Shown: positions 46,973-60,300 of the stretch, piece after piece
How the letters are laid out: each line of letters starts with the position of its first letter
Numbering within the stretch: the first letter of the stretch is position 1
NCBI GenBank assembly: GCA_036245525.1
Contig: BTPG01000005.1
Coordinates: 213,942,179 to 214,006,178 of the forward strand
DNA length: 64,000 nt
Origin: Semisulcospira habei
Lineage: Eukaryota; Mollusca; Gastropoda; Semisulcospiridae
Direction of reading: 5' to 3'
Notes under the pieces: generated by a model
Databases searched by the model: none
The model's input: the letters and a program-made list of their open reading frames with translations, nothing else
Told to the model about the DNA's origin: nothing
Program-made: the position numbers and the translations under genes

Positions 46973-46973
<1 letters not shown>

Positions 46974-47059
<86 letters not shown>
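46974..47059. repeat. (GA)n microsatellite, right copy
   Basis: Pure GA, then CTCCGCAACATGCAG, where the RTE copy 3 coding sequence resumes in the Arg-Glu-Leu codons. Confidence 0.95.
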
Positions 47060-47061
<2 letters not shown>

Positions 47062-49222
47062 CCGCAACATGCAGGACGCCTGGTGGGACAGCAAAGCAAA
47101 AGAACTTGAACACTTTGCTGAATCCAGGAACTTCAAGGAATTCTTTAGCACTATGAAAGCTGTCTACGGCCCTGCCAGACCCAGCACAACCCCTCTCTCT
47201 TTTCCACCGATGGCTTCACCTTGCTAAAGGACAAAGGCAGCATGACTGGGCGCTGGAGAGAACACTTCTCAAATCTGCTGAACCTGCCTTCCACTGTCGA
47301 TCCCGTGGCCCTGAACATGATTCCCCAAAAGCCGACACTGAGTGACCGTGACCTTCAGACAACCCTGGAAGAGGTCAAGAAAGCGATCAACCAGACTAGC
47401 TCCGGCAAGGCTGGAGGCATGGACGCCATCCCCGCAGAGCTCTTCAAAGCAGCTGGACCTGAGACCCTTGATGCCTTCCTCAACATTCTGACGTGCATCT
47501 GGGCAGAGGAGAACATGCCACAGGAATTTAGAGATGCTACAATCGTCTCCCTATTCAAGAACAAGGGCAGCAAAGCAGACTGTGCCAATTGCCGAGGGAT
47601 ATCACTCTTGTCCATTGCTGGCAAGATCCTTGCGAGAGTCGTCCTCAACCGCCTGATAGCTGGCGACATACATTCAATATTCTGTTGTTTCTTGTCTTGT
47701 TTTCTTTTTTTCACAAGCAGTGCAGGCACGTCCTGAGAATGCCTTGTTGCTGTCGGGACGTTAAGAATTGTACAATCAATCATCCGCCTGATCAGCTCTG
47801 TATCTGAGGAAGCACTCCCAGAGGCTCAGTGAGGCTTCAGACCCCGGCCGCAGCACATTCGACATGGTCTTCTCTGTGAGACAGGTCCAGGAGAAATGCA
47901 TTGAGCAGCACGTAGACCTCTATGCTGTCTTCCTAGATCTGACCAAAGAATTCGACACGATGAACAGAGAAACGCTTTGGGTCATCCTCGCAAAGCTCGG
48001 CTGCCCCATCATGAAGTTGACCAACATCATCCGCCTCTTCCATAATGAAATGGTAGGAGTTGTCCAATCAAACAGCGACACATCCGCACCCTTCGACATC
48101 TCCAACGGTGTGAAACAAGGTTGTGTTCTTGCCCCCGTGATGTTCAACCTGTTCTTCACGTGTGTCCTGACCCATGCAGTACGCGACCCTGAGAAGGGAG
48201 TGTACCTGGAGTACAGACAAGACGGCTCTCTCTTCGACCTCCGTCGACTGAACGCCAGGACCACGACCATCGAGAGACTGATCCTTGAGGCGCTGTTTGC
48301 TGAAGACTGCGCTGATGGCACACACGGAGTCTGACCTAAAGACCATCGTCAACAGGTTCCCTCTCGACTGTTTGGCCTAACCATCAGTCTCAGCAAGACC
48401 GAGGTCCTGCACTAACCAGCCCAGGCACGAGAGCCCCCTCTCCCCCCCCCCCCCACCCACACACACACACACCCAAAGTGTGTATCGACGGCACCGAGCT
48501 GAAGACTGTCGACCAGTTCAGGTACCTTGAGAGCATCATCTATTCTGACGGTACTATCGACAAGGAAATCGCAGCTCGCATCAGCAAAGCCAGCCAAGCC
48601 CTGGGTCGCCTGCGCACTCGCGTTGAATAACAACAACGTCAAGCTCTCCACCAAGATCAAAGTCTACAAGGCAGTAGTCCTCCCCAGCCTCCTCTACGGC
48701 TGTGAGTGATGGACGCTGTACAGAAAGCACCTCAAGCAGCTTAAACGTTTCCACATGAGATCCCTGTGCTTACTCATGGGCATCAAATGGCAAGACAAGG
48801 TGACAAACCTGGAAGTCTTAAACAATGCTGGCTTAGTGAGTGTTGAAGCCTTGATCTTAAAGACACATTTTTGCTGGACAAGTCATGTCATACGCATGGA
48901 TGATTCTCACATCTCACGTCAACTCCTGTATGATGCACTCTCAAAAGGCCTCAGGAAGCAAGGACGGCCAAAGAAACGCTTCAATGACTGCATAAGAGAT
49001 ACCCGAAAGTACTGCGTCTTCCCGGTAAAAGGAACTTGAAGCACACGCACAAGACAGGGCCTGCACGCTCTTTGAACGCAATCGGCGCGAACAGATCACC
49101 AGTGCCAGAGCTCGAAAAAAGAGCGTCGACTCTACCCACAGCTACGTTCCAGTGCCCCCATTGTCCTCGCAGGTGTGGCTCCAGGATTGGCTTGGTCAAC
49201 CACACCCGCACCCACAAATAGA
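47060..49222 (+). pseudogene. RTE-like LINE copy 3, RT half and C-terminal finger
   Basis: Continues the 5' half at 31,440-33,838. Blocks in order: [46 protein letters not shown] (followed by the SINE fragment), LDLTKEFDTMNRE, NGVKQGCVLAPVMFN, then FAEDCA in place of the catalytic FADD. After more frameshifts come VYKAVVLPSLLYGCE and the C-terminal finger CPHCPRRCGSRIGLVNHTRTH ending at 49,218. Several stops and the lost catalytic Asp make it dead. Confidence 0.8.
47658..47783 (+). mobile_element. 5'-truncated SINE-A in RTE copy 3
   Basis: Only the last 126 bp of SINE-A, from AGCTGGCGACATAC to the CAATCAATCAT tail. It is flanked by the 9-bp duplication CCGCCTGAT at 47,649-47,657 and 47,784-47,792. 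The 5' truncation shows that the family is moved by target-primed reverse transcription. Confidence 0.9.
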
Positions 49223-49473
49223 AGTCATGCTCTATGACGACATCATCGGTTTTCGATGGTCTACCCATTACATCTGATATAACAGTATCATGGAACCCCT
49301 ACTATCGTACTGCACCATGTGTATGGTCCTTCTCTATCTTATATCACAGTATCATGGAAACGCTAGTATCGCACAGATCATGTGTTCTGACCCTTCTCTA
49401 TCTTATATCACAGTATCATGGAATCCCTAATATCGCACTGGACCATGAGTTTTCACCCTTCTCTATCTTATAT

Positions 49474-50112
49474 CCCCCACCGTCTTTGCCCTAGGGGCCC
49501 TTGGTGGGGTTGTCTACTAGTGTCACCTTGTCTAACACCTGCAATGTGAGTTCTACTCATTTGGGGGTTTGTCTTTCTGTCTTTCTGGTCCATTCATCTG
49601 ACCCCACCCGGGTCTGCCCTGGGGGACTTGGGTGGGGTTGACTACTTTTTAGTTCCCAGGGTCACCCTGGTCAGCCCCACAGGGTGGGTTTCCCTTCTAC
49701 TCGGGGGCATGTGTTTCTGTCTACCCTTGGTCCATTCACCTGTATTTGCCTTTTTAAAACTCCCAACTGTCTGCACTGCCTGTAGCTCTTGATATTGGAT
49801 GTGTGTTGCTAAATGGTCTTAGCTTTATTTAGGCCCCATGGCGTAGGTTTATTTAACGTATTGGACCGGCTGGCGACATACATTCAATATTATGTTTATT
49901 TTTTTTCAGAAGCAGTGCAGGCACGTCCTGAGAAAGCCTTGTTGCTGTCGGGACGTTAAGCAATGTACAATCAATCAATCAACCATTCATCTGTATTTTT
50001 CTTTTGAAATTCTCCCTCCTGTCTGCGCTTTTTGCAGTTCTTTTCTTCATTTAGCGCAGGCACGTCCTGAGAAGGACTTTGTCGCTTCCGGGACGTAAAG
50101 CAATCTATGCTC
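49474..50112 (+). mobile_element. SINE-B containing a nested SINE-A
   Basis: SINE-B starts with CCCCCACC and a GGTGGGG hairpin partner, and ends with GGGACGTAAAGCAATCTATG. It carries a 14-bp duplication TCTCTATCTTATAT (49,460-49,473 and 50,113-50,126). It is split by the SINE-A at 49,601. SINE-B shares with SINE-A the 5' hairpin design and the GCAGGCACGTCCTGAGAA 3' domain, but has a different middle. Confidence 0.88.
49601..49982 (+). mobile_element. SINE-A inside SINE-B
   Basis: Full-length copy flanked by the perfect 11-bp duplication CCATTCATCTG (49,590-49,600 and 49,983-49,993), which belongs to the SINE-B middle. It postdates that SINE-B. Confidence 0.92.
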
Positions 50113-50266
50113 TCTCTATCTTATATCACAGTATCATGGAACCCCTTTTATCGCATTGCACCATGTGTATGTCCCTTCTATATCTTATATCACAGTATCA
50201 TGGATTACCTACTATCGCACTGCACTGTGTGTTTTGACCCTTCTTTGTCTTATATCAAAGTATTGC

Positions 50267-50628
50267 CCCCACCGGGTCTGCCCTAGGGGACCTTGGTGGG
50301 GTTGCCTACTTTTTAGTTCCTAGGGTCACCTTGTGTAACCCCTGCAATGTGGGTTCTACTCTTTTGGAGGTTTGTATTTCTGTCTTTCTGGTCCATTCAT
50401 CTGTATTTTTCTTTTGAAATTCTCCCTCCTGTCTGCGCTTCTTGCAGTTCTTTTCTTCATTTAGCGCAGGCACGTCCTGAGAAGGCCTTTGTCGCTTGCG
50501 GGGCATAACACAATCTATACTCACTCACAACTTCTTACAGTTTTTTTCTTCATTTAGCGCAGGCACGTCCTGAGAAGGTCTTTGTCGCTTGCGGGACGTA
50601 AAGCAATCTATACTCACTCACTCACTTA
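50267..50628 (+). mobile_element. SINE-B with duplicated 3' domain
   Basis: After a complete copy ending near 50,527, a second 3' domain (CTTCATTTAGCGCAGGCACG to the ACTCACTCAC tail) follows at about 50,528-50,628. TTATATCA(A/T)AGTAT flanks both sides as the duplication. The extra 3' end might be a recombinant or a second, truncated insertion. Confidence 0.82.
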
Positions 50629-52380
50629 TATCATAGTATCATAGAACCCCTACTATCTAACTGCACCACGTCTACGTCCCTTCTCTATCTTATATCACAG
50701 TATCATGGAAACCCTACTATCGCACTGCACCATGTGTATGACCCTTCTCTATCTTATATCACAGTATCATAGAACTCCTACTATCGCACTTCACCATGTG
50801 TATGACCCTTCTCTATCTTATATCACAGTATCATGGAACCCCTACTGTCGCACTGCACCATGTGTATGACCCTTCTCTATAGTATCATGGAACCCTTACT
50901 ATCACACTGCACCATGTGTATGACCCTTCTCTATCTTATATCACAGTATCATGGAACCCCTACTATCGCACTGCACCATGTGTATGAACATTCTCTATCT
51001 TATATCACAGTATCATGGAACCCCTACTATCGCACTTCACCATGTGTATGACCCTTCTCTATCTTATATCACAGTATCATGGAACCCCTACTATCGCACT
51101 GCACCATGTGTATGACCCTTCTCCATCTTATATCACAGTATCATGGAACCACTACTATCGCACAGCACCATGTGTTTTGATCCTTCTCTATCTTATATCA
51201 CAGTATCATGGGACCCCTACTATCGCACTGCACCATGTGTTTTGACCCTTCTCTATCTTATATCACAGTATCATGGAACCCCTACTATTGTACTGCACCA
51301 TGTGTTTTAAACCTTCTCTATCTCATATCACAGTATCATGGAACCCTACTATCGTACTGTACCATGTGTATGGCTCTTCACTATCTTATATCACAGTATC
51401 ATGGAACCCCTACTATCGCACTGCACCATGTGTTTTAAACCTTCTCTATCTTATATCACAGTATCATGGAACCCCTACTATCGCACTGCACCATGTGATT
51501 TGACCCTTCTCTATCTTATATCACAGAATCATGGAACCCCTACTATCGGACTGCACCATGTGTTTTGACCCTTCTCTATCTTATATCACAGTATCATGGA
51601 ACCCATAATATCGCACTGCACCATGTGTTTTAAAACTGTTCTATCTTATATCACAGTATCATGGAAACCGTACTATCGCACTGCATCATGTGTATGACCC
51701 TTCTCTGTCTTATATCACAGTATCATGGAACCCCTACTATCGCACTGCACCATGTGTTTTAAAACTTCTCTATCTTATATCACAGAATCAAGGAACCCCT
51801 ACTATCGCACTGCACCATGTGTTTTGATCCTTCTCTATCTTATATCACAGTATCATGGAACCCCTAATATCGCACTGCACCATTTGTTTTGACCCTTCAC
51901 TATCTTATATCACAGTATCATGGAACCCCTACTATCGTACTGCACCATGTGTATGACCCTTCTCTAACTTATATCACAGTATCATGGAACCCCTACTATC
52001 GCACTGCACCATGTGTTTTGACCCTTCTCTATCTTATATCACAGTATCAAGGAACAAATACTATCGCACTGCACCATGTGTATGACCCTTCTCTATCTTA
52101 TATCACAGTGTCATGGAACCCCTACTATCGCACTGCACCATGTGTTTTGACCCTTCTCTATCTTATATCAAAGTATCATGGAATCCGTACTATCGCACTG
52201 CACAATGTGTATGACCCTTCTCTGTCTTATATCACAGAATCATGGAACCCCTACTATCGCACTGCACAATGTGTATGACCCTTCTCTGTCTTATATCACA
52301 GTATCATGGAATCCCTACTATCACACTGCACCATGTGTTTTGATCCTTCTCTATCTTATATCACATTATCATGGAAACCC

Positions 52381-52476
52381 CTGAAACTGTACGGGCCTGT
52401 GGAGGCGCTACAGAAGACCACAGATTTCATTTTGAGAGCCAAACTCCAAGTGTGACGGCGTTCGAGAAGAAGAAGA
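52381..52476 (+). mobile_element. Short retroposon fragment with AAG tail
   Basis: 96 bp unrelated to the minisatellite, ending in (AAG)n, flanked by the perfect 13-bp duplication ATCATGGAAACCC (52,368-52,380 and 52,477-52,489). The parent family is unknown; no other copy is in the window. Confidence 0.75.
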
Positions 52477-52799
52477 ATCATGGAAACCCTACTATCGCAC
52501 TGCACCATGTGTATGACTCTTCTCTAACTTATATCATAGTATCATGGAACCCCTACTATCGCACTGCACCATGTGTTTTGGCCCTTCTCTATCTTATATC
52601 ACAGTATCATGGAACCCATATTATCGCACTGCACCATGTGTATGACCCTTCTCTGTCTTATATCACAATATTATGGAACCCCTACTGCCGCATTGCACCA
52701 TGTGTTTTGTCCATTCTTTATCTTATATCACAGTATCATGGAACCCGTACTATCACACTGTACAATGTGTATGACCCTTCTCTGTCTTATATCATAGTA

Positions 52800-53188
52800 C
52801 CCCACCCGGGTCTGCCCTGGGGGACTTAGGTGGGGTTAGGTACTTTTTAGTTCCCAGGGTCACCCTGGTCAGCCCCACAGGGTGAGTTTTTCTCTCTATT
52901 CTGGGGCATGTGTTTCTGTCTACCCGAGGTCCATTCACCTGTATTTGTCTTTTTAAAACTCTCCCTACTGTCTGCACTGCCTGTAGCTCTTGATATTGGA
53001 TGTGTGTTGCTAAATGGTCTTAGCTTTATTTAGGCCCCATGTGTTAGGTTTATTTGATGTATTTGACCAGCTGGCGACATACATTCAATGTTCTGTTTAG
53101 TTGGTTTTTTTTCACAAGCAGTGCAGGCACGTCCTGAGAAAGCCTTGTTGCTGTCGGGACGTTAAGCAATGTACAATCAATCAATCAA
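52800..53188 (+). mobile_element. SINE-A in the 65-bp array
   Basis: Full-length copy flanked by TCTTATATCATAGTA (52,785-52,799 and 53,189-53,203), 15 bp of minisatellite. Confidence 0.92.
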
Positions 53189-53908
53189 TCTTATATCATA
53201 GTATCATGGAACCCCTACTATCGAACTGCACCATGAGTTTTAAAACTTCTCTATCTTATATCACAGTATCATGAAACCCCTACTATCGCATTGCACCATG
53301 TGTTTTGATCCGTCTCTATCTTATATCACAGTATCATGAAACCCCTACTATCGCACTGCACCATGTGTTTTGATCCTTCTCTATCTTATATCACAGTATC
53401 ATGGAAACCCTAATATCGCACTGCATGATTTGTTTTGACCCTTCTCTATCGTATATCACAGTATCATGGAAACCCTACTATCGCACTGCACCATGTGTAT
53501 AACCCTTCTCTATCTTATATATCACAGTATCATGAAACCCCTACTATCGCACTGCACCATGTGTTTTGACCCTTCTCTATCTTATATCACAGTATCATGG
53601 AATCCGTACTATCGCACTGCACAATGTGTATGACCCTTCTCTGTCTTATATCACAGTATCATGGAACCCCTACAATCGCACTGCACCATGTGTTTTAACT
53701 CTTCTCTATCTTATATCACAGTATCATGGAAAACCTAATATCGCACTGCACCATTTGTTTTGACCCTTCGCTATCTTATATCACAGTATCATGGAACCCT
53801 ACTATCGCACTGCACCATGTGTTTTGACCCTTCTCTATCTTATATCACAGTATCATGGAACCCCTACTGTGGCACTGCACCATATGTATGACCCTTCTCT
53901 ATCTTATA

Positions 53909-55402
53909 TCATAATAATAAAAATAATTACGGTATTTATAATGCGCTTATCTTATAATATTTATAACTCTAAGCGCGCACTCACAACTCGCGCATGCATG
54001 CGCAAGCTTTAGATAATGACTCACGTACCACAAATAGTGAAATACAATCCGCAAATCAGCTTGGGGTGGGAAGTGTGGTAATATAGTGCTATAACTGTTG
54101 AAAGAGGTGAGTTTTTAGGGCGGACTGGAAGGAGGAGAGAGCGTGTTTCTGACGGAGAGAGAGTGGGAGAGTGTTACAGGTGGATGAACCGTAGACGAAG
54201 ACGGAGCATGGGCCGAAAGTGCTGAATTTGGAGGCGGAGAGGGTCGGAGGCGGAGCGTAGGGAGCGGGAAGGAGTGTAGGGGTGAAGTAAGTTGGAGAGA
54301 TAGGCAGGAGCGTAGTTGTTCAGGGATTTGTAGCAGAGAGACAGAATATTGTATTGGATGCCTTACGGGATAGGGAGCCAGTGAAGGAGTTTGAGCAGGG
54401 GAGTGATGTGGTCAGATTTTTTCTTTCTGAGGACAAGGCTGGCAGCATTGTTCTGGACGCGCTGGAGTGAGTGAGTAAGTGAGTATAGTTTGCTTTACGT
54501 CCCGCAAGCGACAAAGGCCTTCTCAGGACGTGCCTGCGCTAAATGAAGAAAAGAACTGCAAGAAGCGCAGACAGGAGGGAGAATTTCAAAAGAAAAATAC
54601 AGATGAATGGACCATAAAGACAGAAATACAAACCTCCAAAAGAGTAGAACCCACCTTGCAAGGGTTAGACAAGGTGACCCTAGGAACTAAAAAGTAAACA
54701 ACCCCACCAAGGTCCCCTAGGGCAGACCCGGTGGGGGTGGACGCGCTGGAGAGTGAAAGGGGTGGAGTGAGGGAGGCCGGAAAGGAAAGAGTTGCAGTAG
54801 TCGATGCGAGATAAGATGAGAGAGACAGCAAGTTTGGTGGCAGCTTCGGTAGTGAGGTATTTTCTTATCTGACTGATGCGGCGGAGGTGGAAATAGCATG
54901 CCTGAGCGTGGCGGAGACGAAGCTGGTCATTTAAAGAGAGGAATCGAGGATAACGCCGAGGTTCGTGGCCGTCAGAGAGGGAGATGGGGGTGCTGTCGAG
55001 TTGAAGATAAAGAGAGGGAGGGAGATGGGATAGTTTCTGGCGAGTGCCTACCAGCATGGCTTCATTTTGTCATCCTTCAGTTTAAGCTTGTTTGCTGTCA
55101 TCCAGTTTTTCACGTCTTCGTAGCAGTCATCCGTTCGAGTCAGTTGTGACTGAGTGTTGTTAAGTTTGTCTTTGTCAAGTAGTTGTGTTGTCAGCGTAGA
55201 GGTGATGGTGTATGTGGTGAGACTGGATGATGTTGGATAGGGGAGAGGTGTAGAGTGTTAAAAGGACCGGGCCCAGGACGGACCCGTGTGGAACGTCGTA
55301 GGAGAGCCTGACTGGGTTGGATGAGACGCCGTCGATGGTGACGGACTGCTGTCTGTCGGTGAGATAGGAGAGAAACCAGGAGTGAGCAGAGTCAATGATG
55401 CC
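53909..55402 (-). mobile_element. L2-like LINE, 3' half, defective RT
   Basis: Same family as 30,405-31,130 but extending further into the RT. From 55,400 leftwards: HSWFLSYLTDRQQSVTIDGV, VPHGSVLGPVLL (Q changed to H in the PQG motif) and HLYADN (second catalytic Asp changed to Asn), then a stop. Further on is LRRISQIRKYLTTEAATKL. The 3'UTR ends with the ACGGTATTTATAATGCGC block and AAT tail. It is inactive and further split by a SINE-B. Confidence 0.8.
54468..54737 (-). mobile_element. SINE-B in the L2-like LINE
   Basis: Full-length, minus strand, (TGAG)n tail first. A perfect 14-bp duplication, TGGACGCGCTGGAG, lies at 54,454-54,467 and 54,738-54,751. At 270 bp it defines the SINE-B length. 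Confidence 0.92.
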
Positions 55403-55525
55403 AAAGTATCACCGTATCATAGAACCCCTACTATCGTACTGCACCATGTGTTTTGACCATTCTCTAACTTATATCATAGACCCCCTACGTTTGCACTGCA
55501 CCATGTGTTTTGACCCTTCTCTGTC

Positions 55526-55756
55526 TGACCCTGACAGAAACTGTCTACTGAATGTATGTAACACTGCCGTCAAAATCACAGGCATGCCCACCCCTTCTCG
55601 CACTGAAATTTCTCAGCATGCTACCATGCGTGAAGCGTGCACAGTCCTTGCACACAAGTCAAGTTGCATCCACTACACCGGGAGTTTGAACTCATTCTCA
55701 GACGGAGTGACGGCCTGCTGGAACAGAACGGTCTTGGCTCGTCTTTTCTTTTCCTC
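55526..55756 (+). pseudogene. Possible LINE RT C-terminal fragment
   Basis: One frame reads LLNVCNTAVKITGMPTPS, resembling the VVNTASKI(T/V)G block near the C-terminus of Rex1-like LINEs. An open stretch without further recognisable motifs follows. Ends are undefined. Confidence 0.3.
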
Positions 55757-56020
55757 CCTCCCCACCGGGTCTGCCCTAGGGGACCTTGGTGGGGTTGTCT
55801 ACTTTTTAGTTCCTAGGGTCACCTTGTCTAACCCCAGCAAGGTGGGTTCTACTCTTTTGGAGGTTTGTATTTCTGTCTTTCTGGTCCATTCATCTGTATT
55901 TTTCTTTTGAAATTCTCCCTCCTGTCTGCGCTTCTTGCAGTTCTTTTCTTCATTTAGCGCAGGCACGTCCTGAGAAGGCCTTTGTCGCTTGCGGGATGTA
56001 AAGCAATCTATACTCACTCA
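55757..56020 (+). mobile_element. SINE-B
   Basis: CCCCACCGGGTCTGCCC start, GGTGGGG hairpin partner, GCAGGCACGTCCTGAGAA domain, ACTCACTCAC tail. A SINE-A follows within 10 bp. The target duplication is unclear. Confidence 0.85.
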
Positions 56021-56028
56021 CCCTTTTC

Positions 56029-56385
56029 CCCCCACCCGGGTATGCCCTGGGGGACTTGGTTGGGGTTAACTACTTTTTAGTTCCAGGGTCAGCCTGGTCA
56101 GCCCCACGGGGTGGGTTTTCCTTTCTATTCTGGGGCATGTGTTTCTGTCTACCCTTGGTCCATTCACCTGTATTTGCCTTTTTTAAACTCTCCCCACTGT
56201 CTGCACTGCCTGTATCTCTTGATGTTAGATGTGTGTTGCTAAATGGCCTTAGCTTTATTTAGGCCCCCTGTGTTAGACGTATTAGGCCGGCTGGCGACAT
56301 ACATTCTATGTTCTGTTTAGTTTTTTTCACAAGCAGTGCAGGCACGTCCTGAGAAAGCCTCGTTGCTGTCGGGACGTTAATCAAT
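56029..56385 (+). mobile_element. SINE-A
   Basis: CCCCACCCGGGTATGCCC start and GGGACGTTAATCAATC end. It has more substitutions than the other copies, so it is older. Confidence 0.85.
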
Positions 56386-56409
56386 CTTTTCTTTTCTTCA
56401 TCTTCACCT

Positions 56410-57160
56410 TGACAATAGAAGGTCAGACTAATCGCACATTGACAATACAACGCCAGACTAATAACACACTGACAATACAACCCCAGACTAATCACACATT
56501 GACAATACAACGCAAGACTAGTCACACACTGGCAAAACAACGCCAGACTAATCGGCATCCTGTCTCGGAAGACAATGGAGTATGCGCTTGCTGGGTCAGT
56601 CACTGGAGTGACCTCTCCAGTGCGCAAGCCTGGGCGAAGTGTATGGAGATCCTGGGATGCCCAGTCGTCAAGATCCCCCTCTCGGCCTCGCTGATGTATC
56701 CAAAGGAATGCAAAGCAGTACGTTTGGCATCGGTTTGGCTGCAGGAGCTCCCAGAACAGTGCGTGAATACAGGCAGCTGTCTGCCTTCGGGGCTCCACTC
56801 CTGATTTGAAGGGTTTACTCCCCCACATTTGGCCGTTGGATCCAACCTGATCTCCTCCGTCCTCTAGCCGTTGGCTGTCAGAAACAGCTCATCCGCCTAG
56901 TGGTGCAATGTGCCCCTCACGTGGTTTAGCCCACCAGCTGAGGTGGTTTGCCAGGGTGTGGCGCTTGGAGCCAGCACGTGAGAGATTAAGGAGATGGATG
57001 AGGACCAGTGATGCCCGTCCGTCCTATGTAGGACGCAGCTGCCGAACAGCAAAGGTACTACCTCTATCCAGAGCTCCCTACACCCCAAGCCAGACTAATC
57101 ACACATTGACAATACAACGCCAGACTAATAACACCTTGACAATACAACGCCAGACTAATA
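56410..57160. repeat. 30-bp minisatellite with unassigned insert
   Basis: Units with TTGACAATACAACGCCAGAC at 56,410-56,560 and 57,090-57,160, and a last pair at 59,584-59,645. Between them, 56,561-57,089 is single-copy-looking sequence with a short inverted repeat (TCACTGGAGTGA) and no recognised domain. The array is also the host of the Rex1-like LINE 2. Confidence 0.8.
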
Positions 57161-59583
<2,423 letters not shown>

Positions 59584-59642
59584 CTGACAATACAACGCCA
59601 GACTAAGCACACATTGACAATACAACGCCAGACTAATCGCAC

Positions 59643-60158
59643 ATTGTATCTGTTTTAGCTGTGTGCTCCTTTAAACTTCAAGTGCAAATTCAAGGACAAC
59701 CTAACCAACAACCAACTATCCTGAATAAACAAATAAATAAATAAATAAATAATCATAACATGAATAAATGAACAAAGCCCGCAGAAAAAAATTAATGTTG
59801 TTCGTGTATTTATCTTCTTGTTCTCCCGCGTTTCGACTAATCAGTCATGCCCAGACGTGTTTTTATCTTTTGAGCGATCATTATGTATTCTTTCGTTTGC
59901 ATTGTATCTGTTTTAGCTGTATGCTCCTTTAAACTTCAAGTGCAAATTCAAGGACAACCTAACCAACAACCAACTATCCTGAATAAACAAACAAATAAAT
60001 AAATAAATAATCATAACATGAATAAATAAACAAAGCCCGCAGAAAAAAATTAATGTTGTTCGTGTATTTATTTTCTTGTTCTCCCGCGTTTCGACTAATC
60101 AGTCATGCCCAGACGTGTTTTTATCTTGTGAGCGATCATTATGTATTCTTTCGTTTGC
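59643..60158. repeat. 258-bp perfect-period tandem duplication
   Basis: 59,643-59,900 and 59,901-60,158 are copies at about 97%, each with ATTGTATCTGTTTTAGCTGT at the start, an (AATA)n run and a CTCCCGCGTTTCGACTAATC block. It lies in the last intron, just before exon C. Confidence 0.9.
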
Positions 60159-60290
60159 TCTATTGTGTATTCTACTGTGTGTTCTATTGTGTGTTATGTT
60201 GTGCATTATAATGTGTATTATATTGTGTGTTCTATTGTGTGTTCTGTTGTGCATTATAATGTGTATTATATTGTGTGTTCTATTGTGTGT
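60159..60290 (+). repeat. T/G-rich short tandem repeat next to the exon-C acceptor
   Basis: Repeats of TTCTATTGTGTG with a larger 52-60-bp period. It leads straight into the pyrimidine tract TTCTTTTGCAG, so the branch-point region of this intron is made of repeat units. Confidence 0.8.
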
Positions 60291-60300
60291 TCTTTTGCAG

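Larger units (their letters stand above)
39374..46973 (-). mobile_element. CR1-group LINE B, near full length, inserted in (GA)n
   Basis: About 7.6 kb. The 3' tail is (GAACAAT)n at 39,374-39,395. ORF2, an intergenic stretch, a long ORF1 and an upstream overlapping ORF follow, then a GC-rich leader that reaches the right (GA)n tract. The 3'UTR carries a (CA)n and GC-rich CA/CG repeat block near 39,720-39,960. Coding regions have very few lesions, so it is the youngest LINE in the window. Confidence 0.85.
49275..55525. repeat. 65-bp minisatellite, about 50 units, broken by insertions
   Basis: The unit is TATCTTATATCACAGTATCA then TGGAACCCCTACTATCGCAC then TGCACCATGTG(TATG/TTTTG)ACCCTTCTC. Array parts: 49,275-49,473, 50,113-50,266, 50,629-52,380, 52,477-52,799, 53,189-53,908 and 55,403-55,525. 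The gaps are retroposons described separately. Plus-strand open frames over it come from the repeat. Confidence 0.95.

Noticed and set aside
50833..53763. Repetitive proteins with an HGTPTIALHHV motif
   Set aside because: They are translations of the 65-bp minisatellite; frames end at variant units and have no start or splice context.
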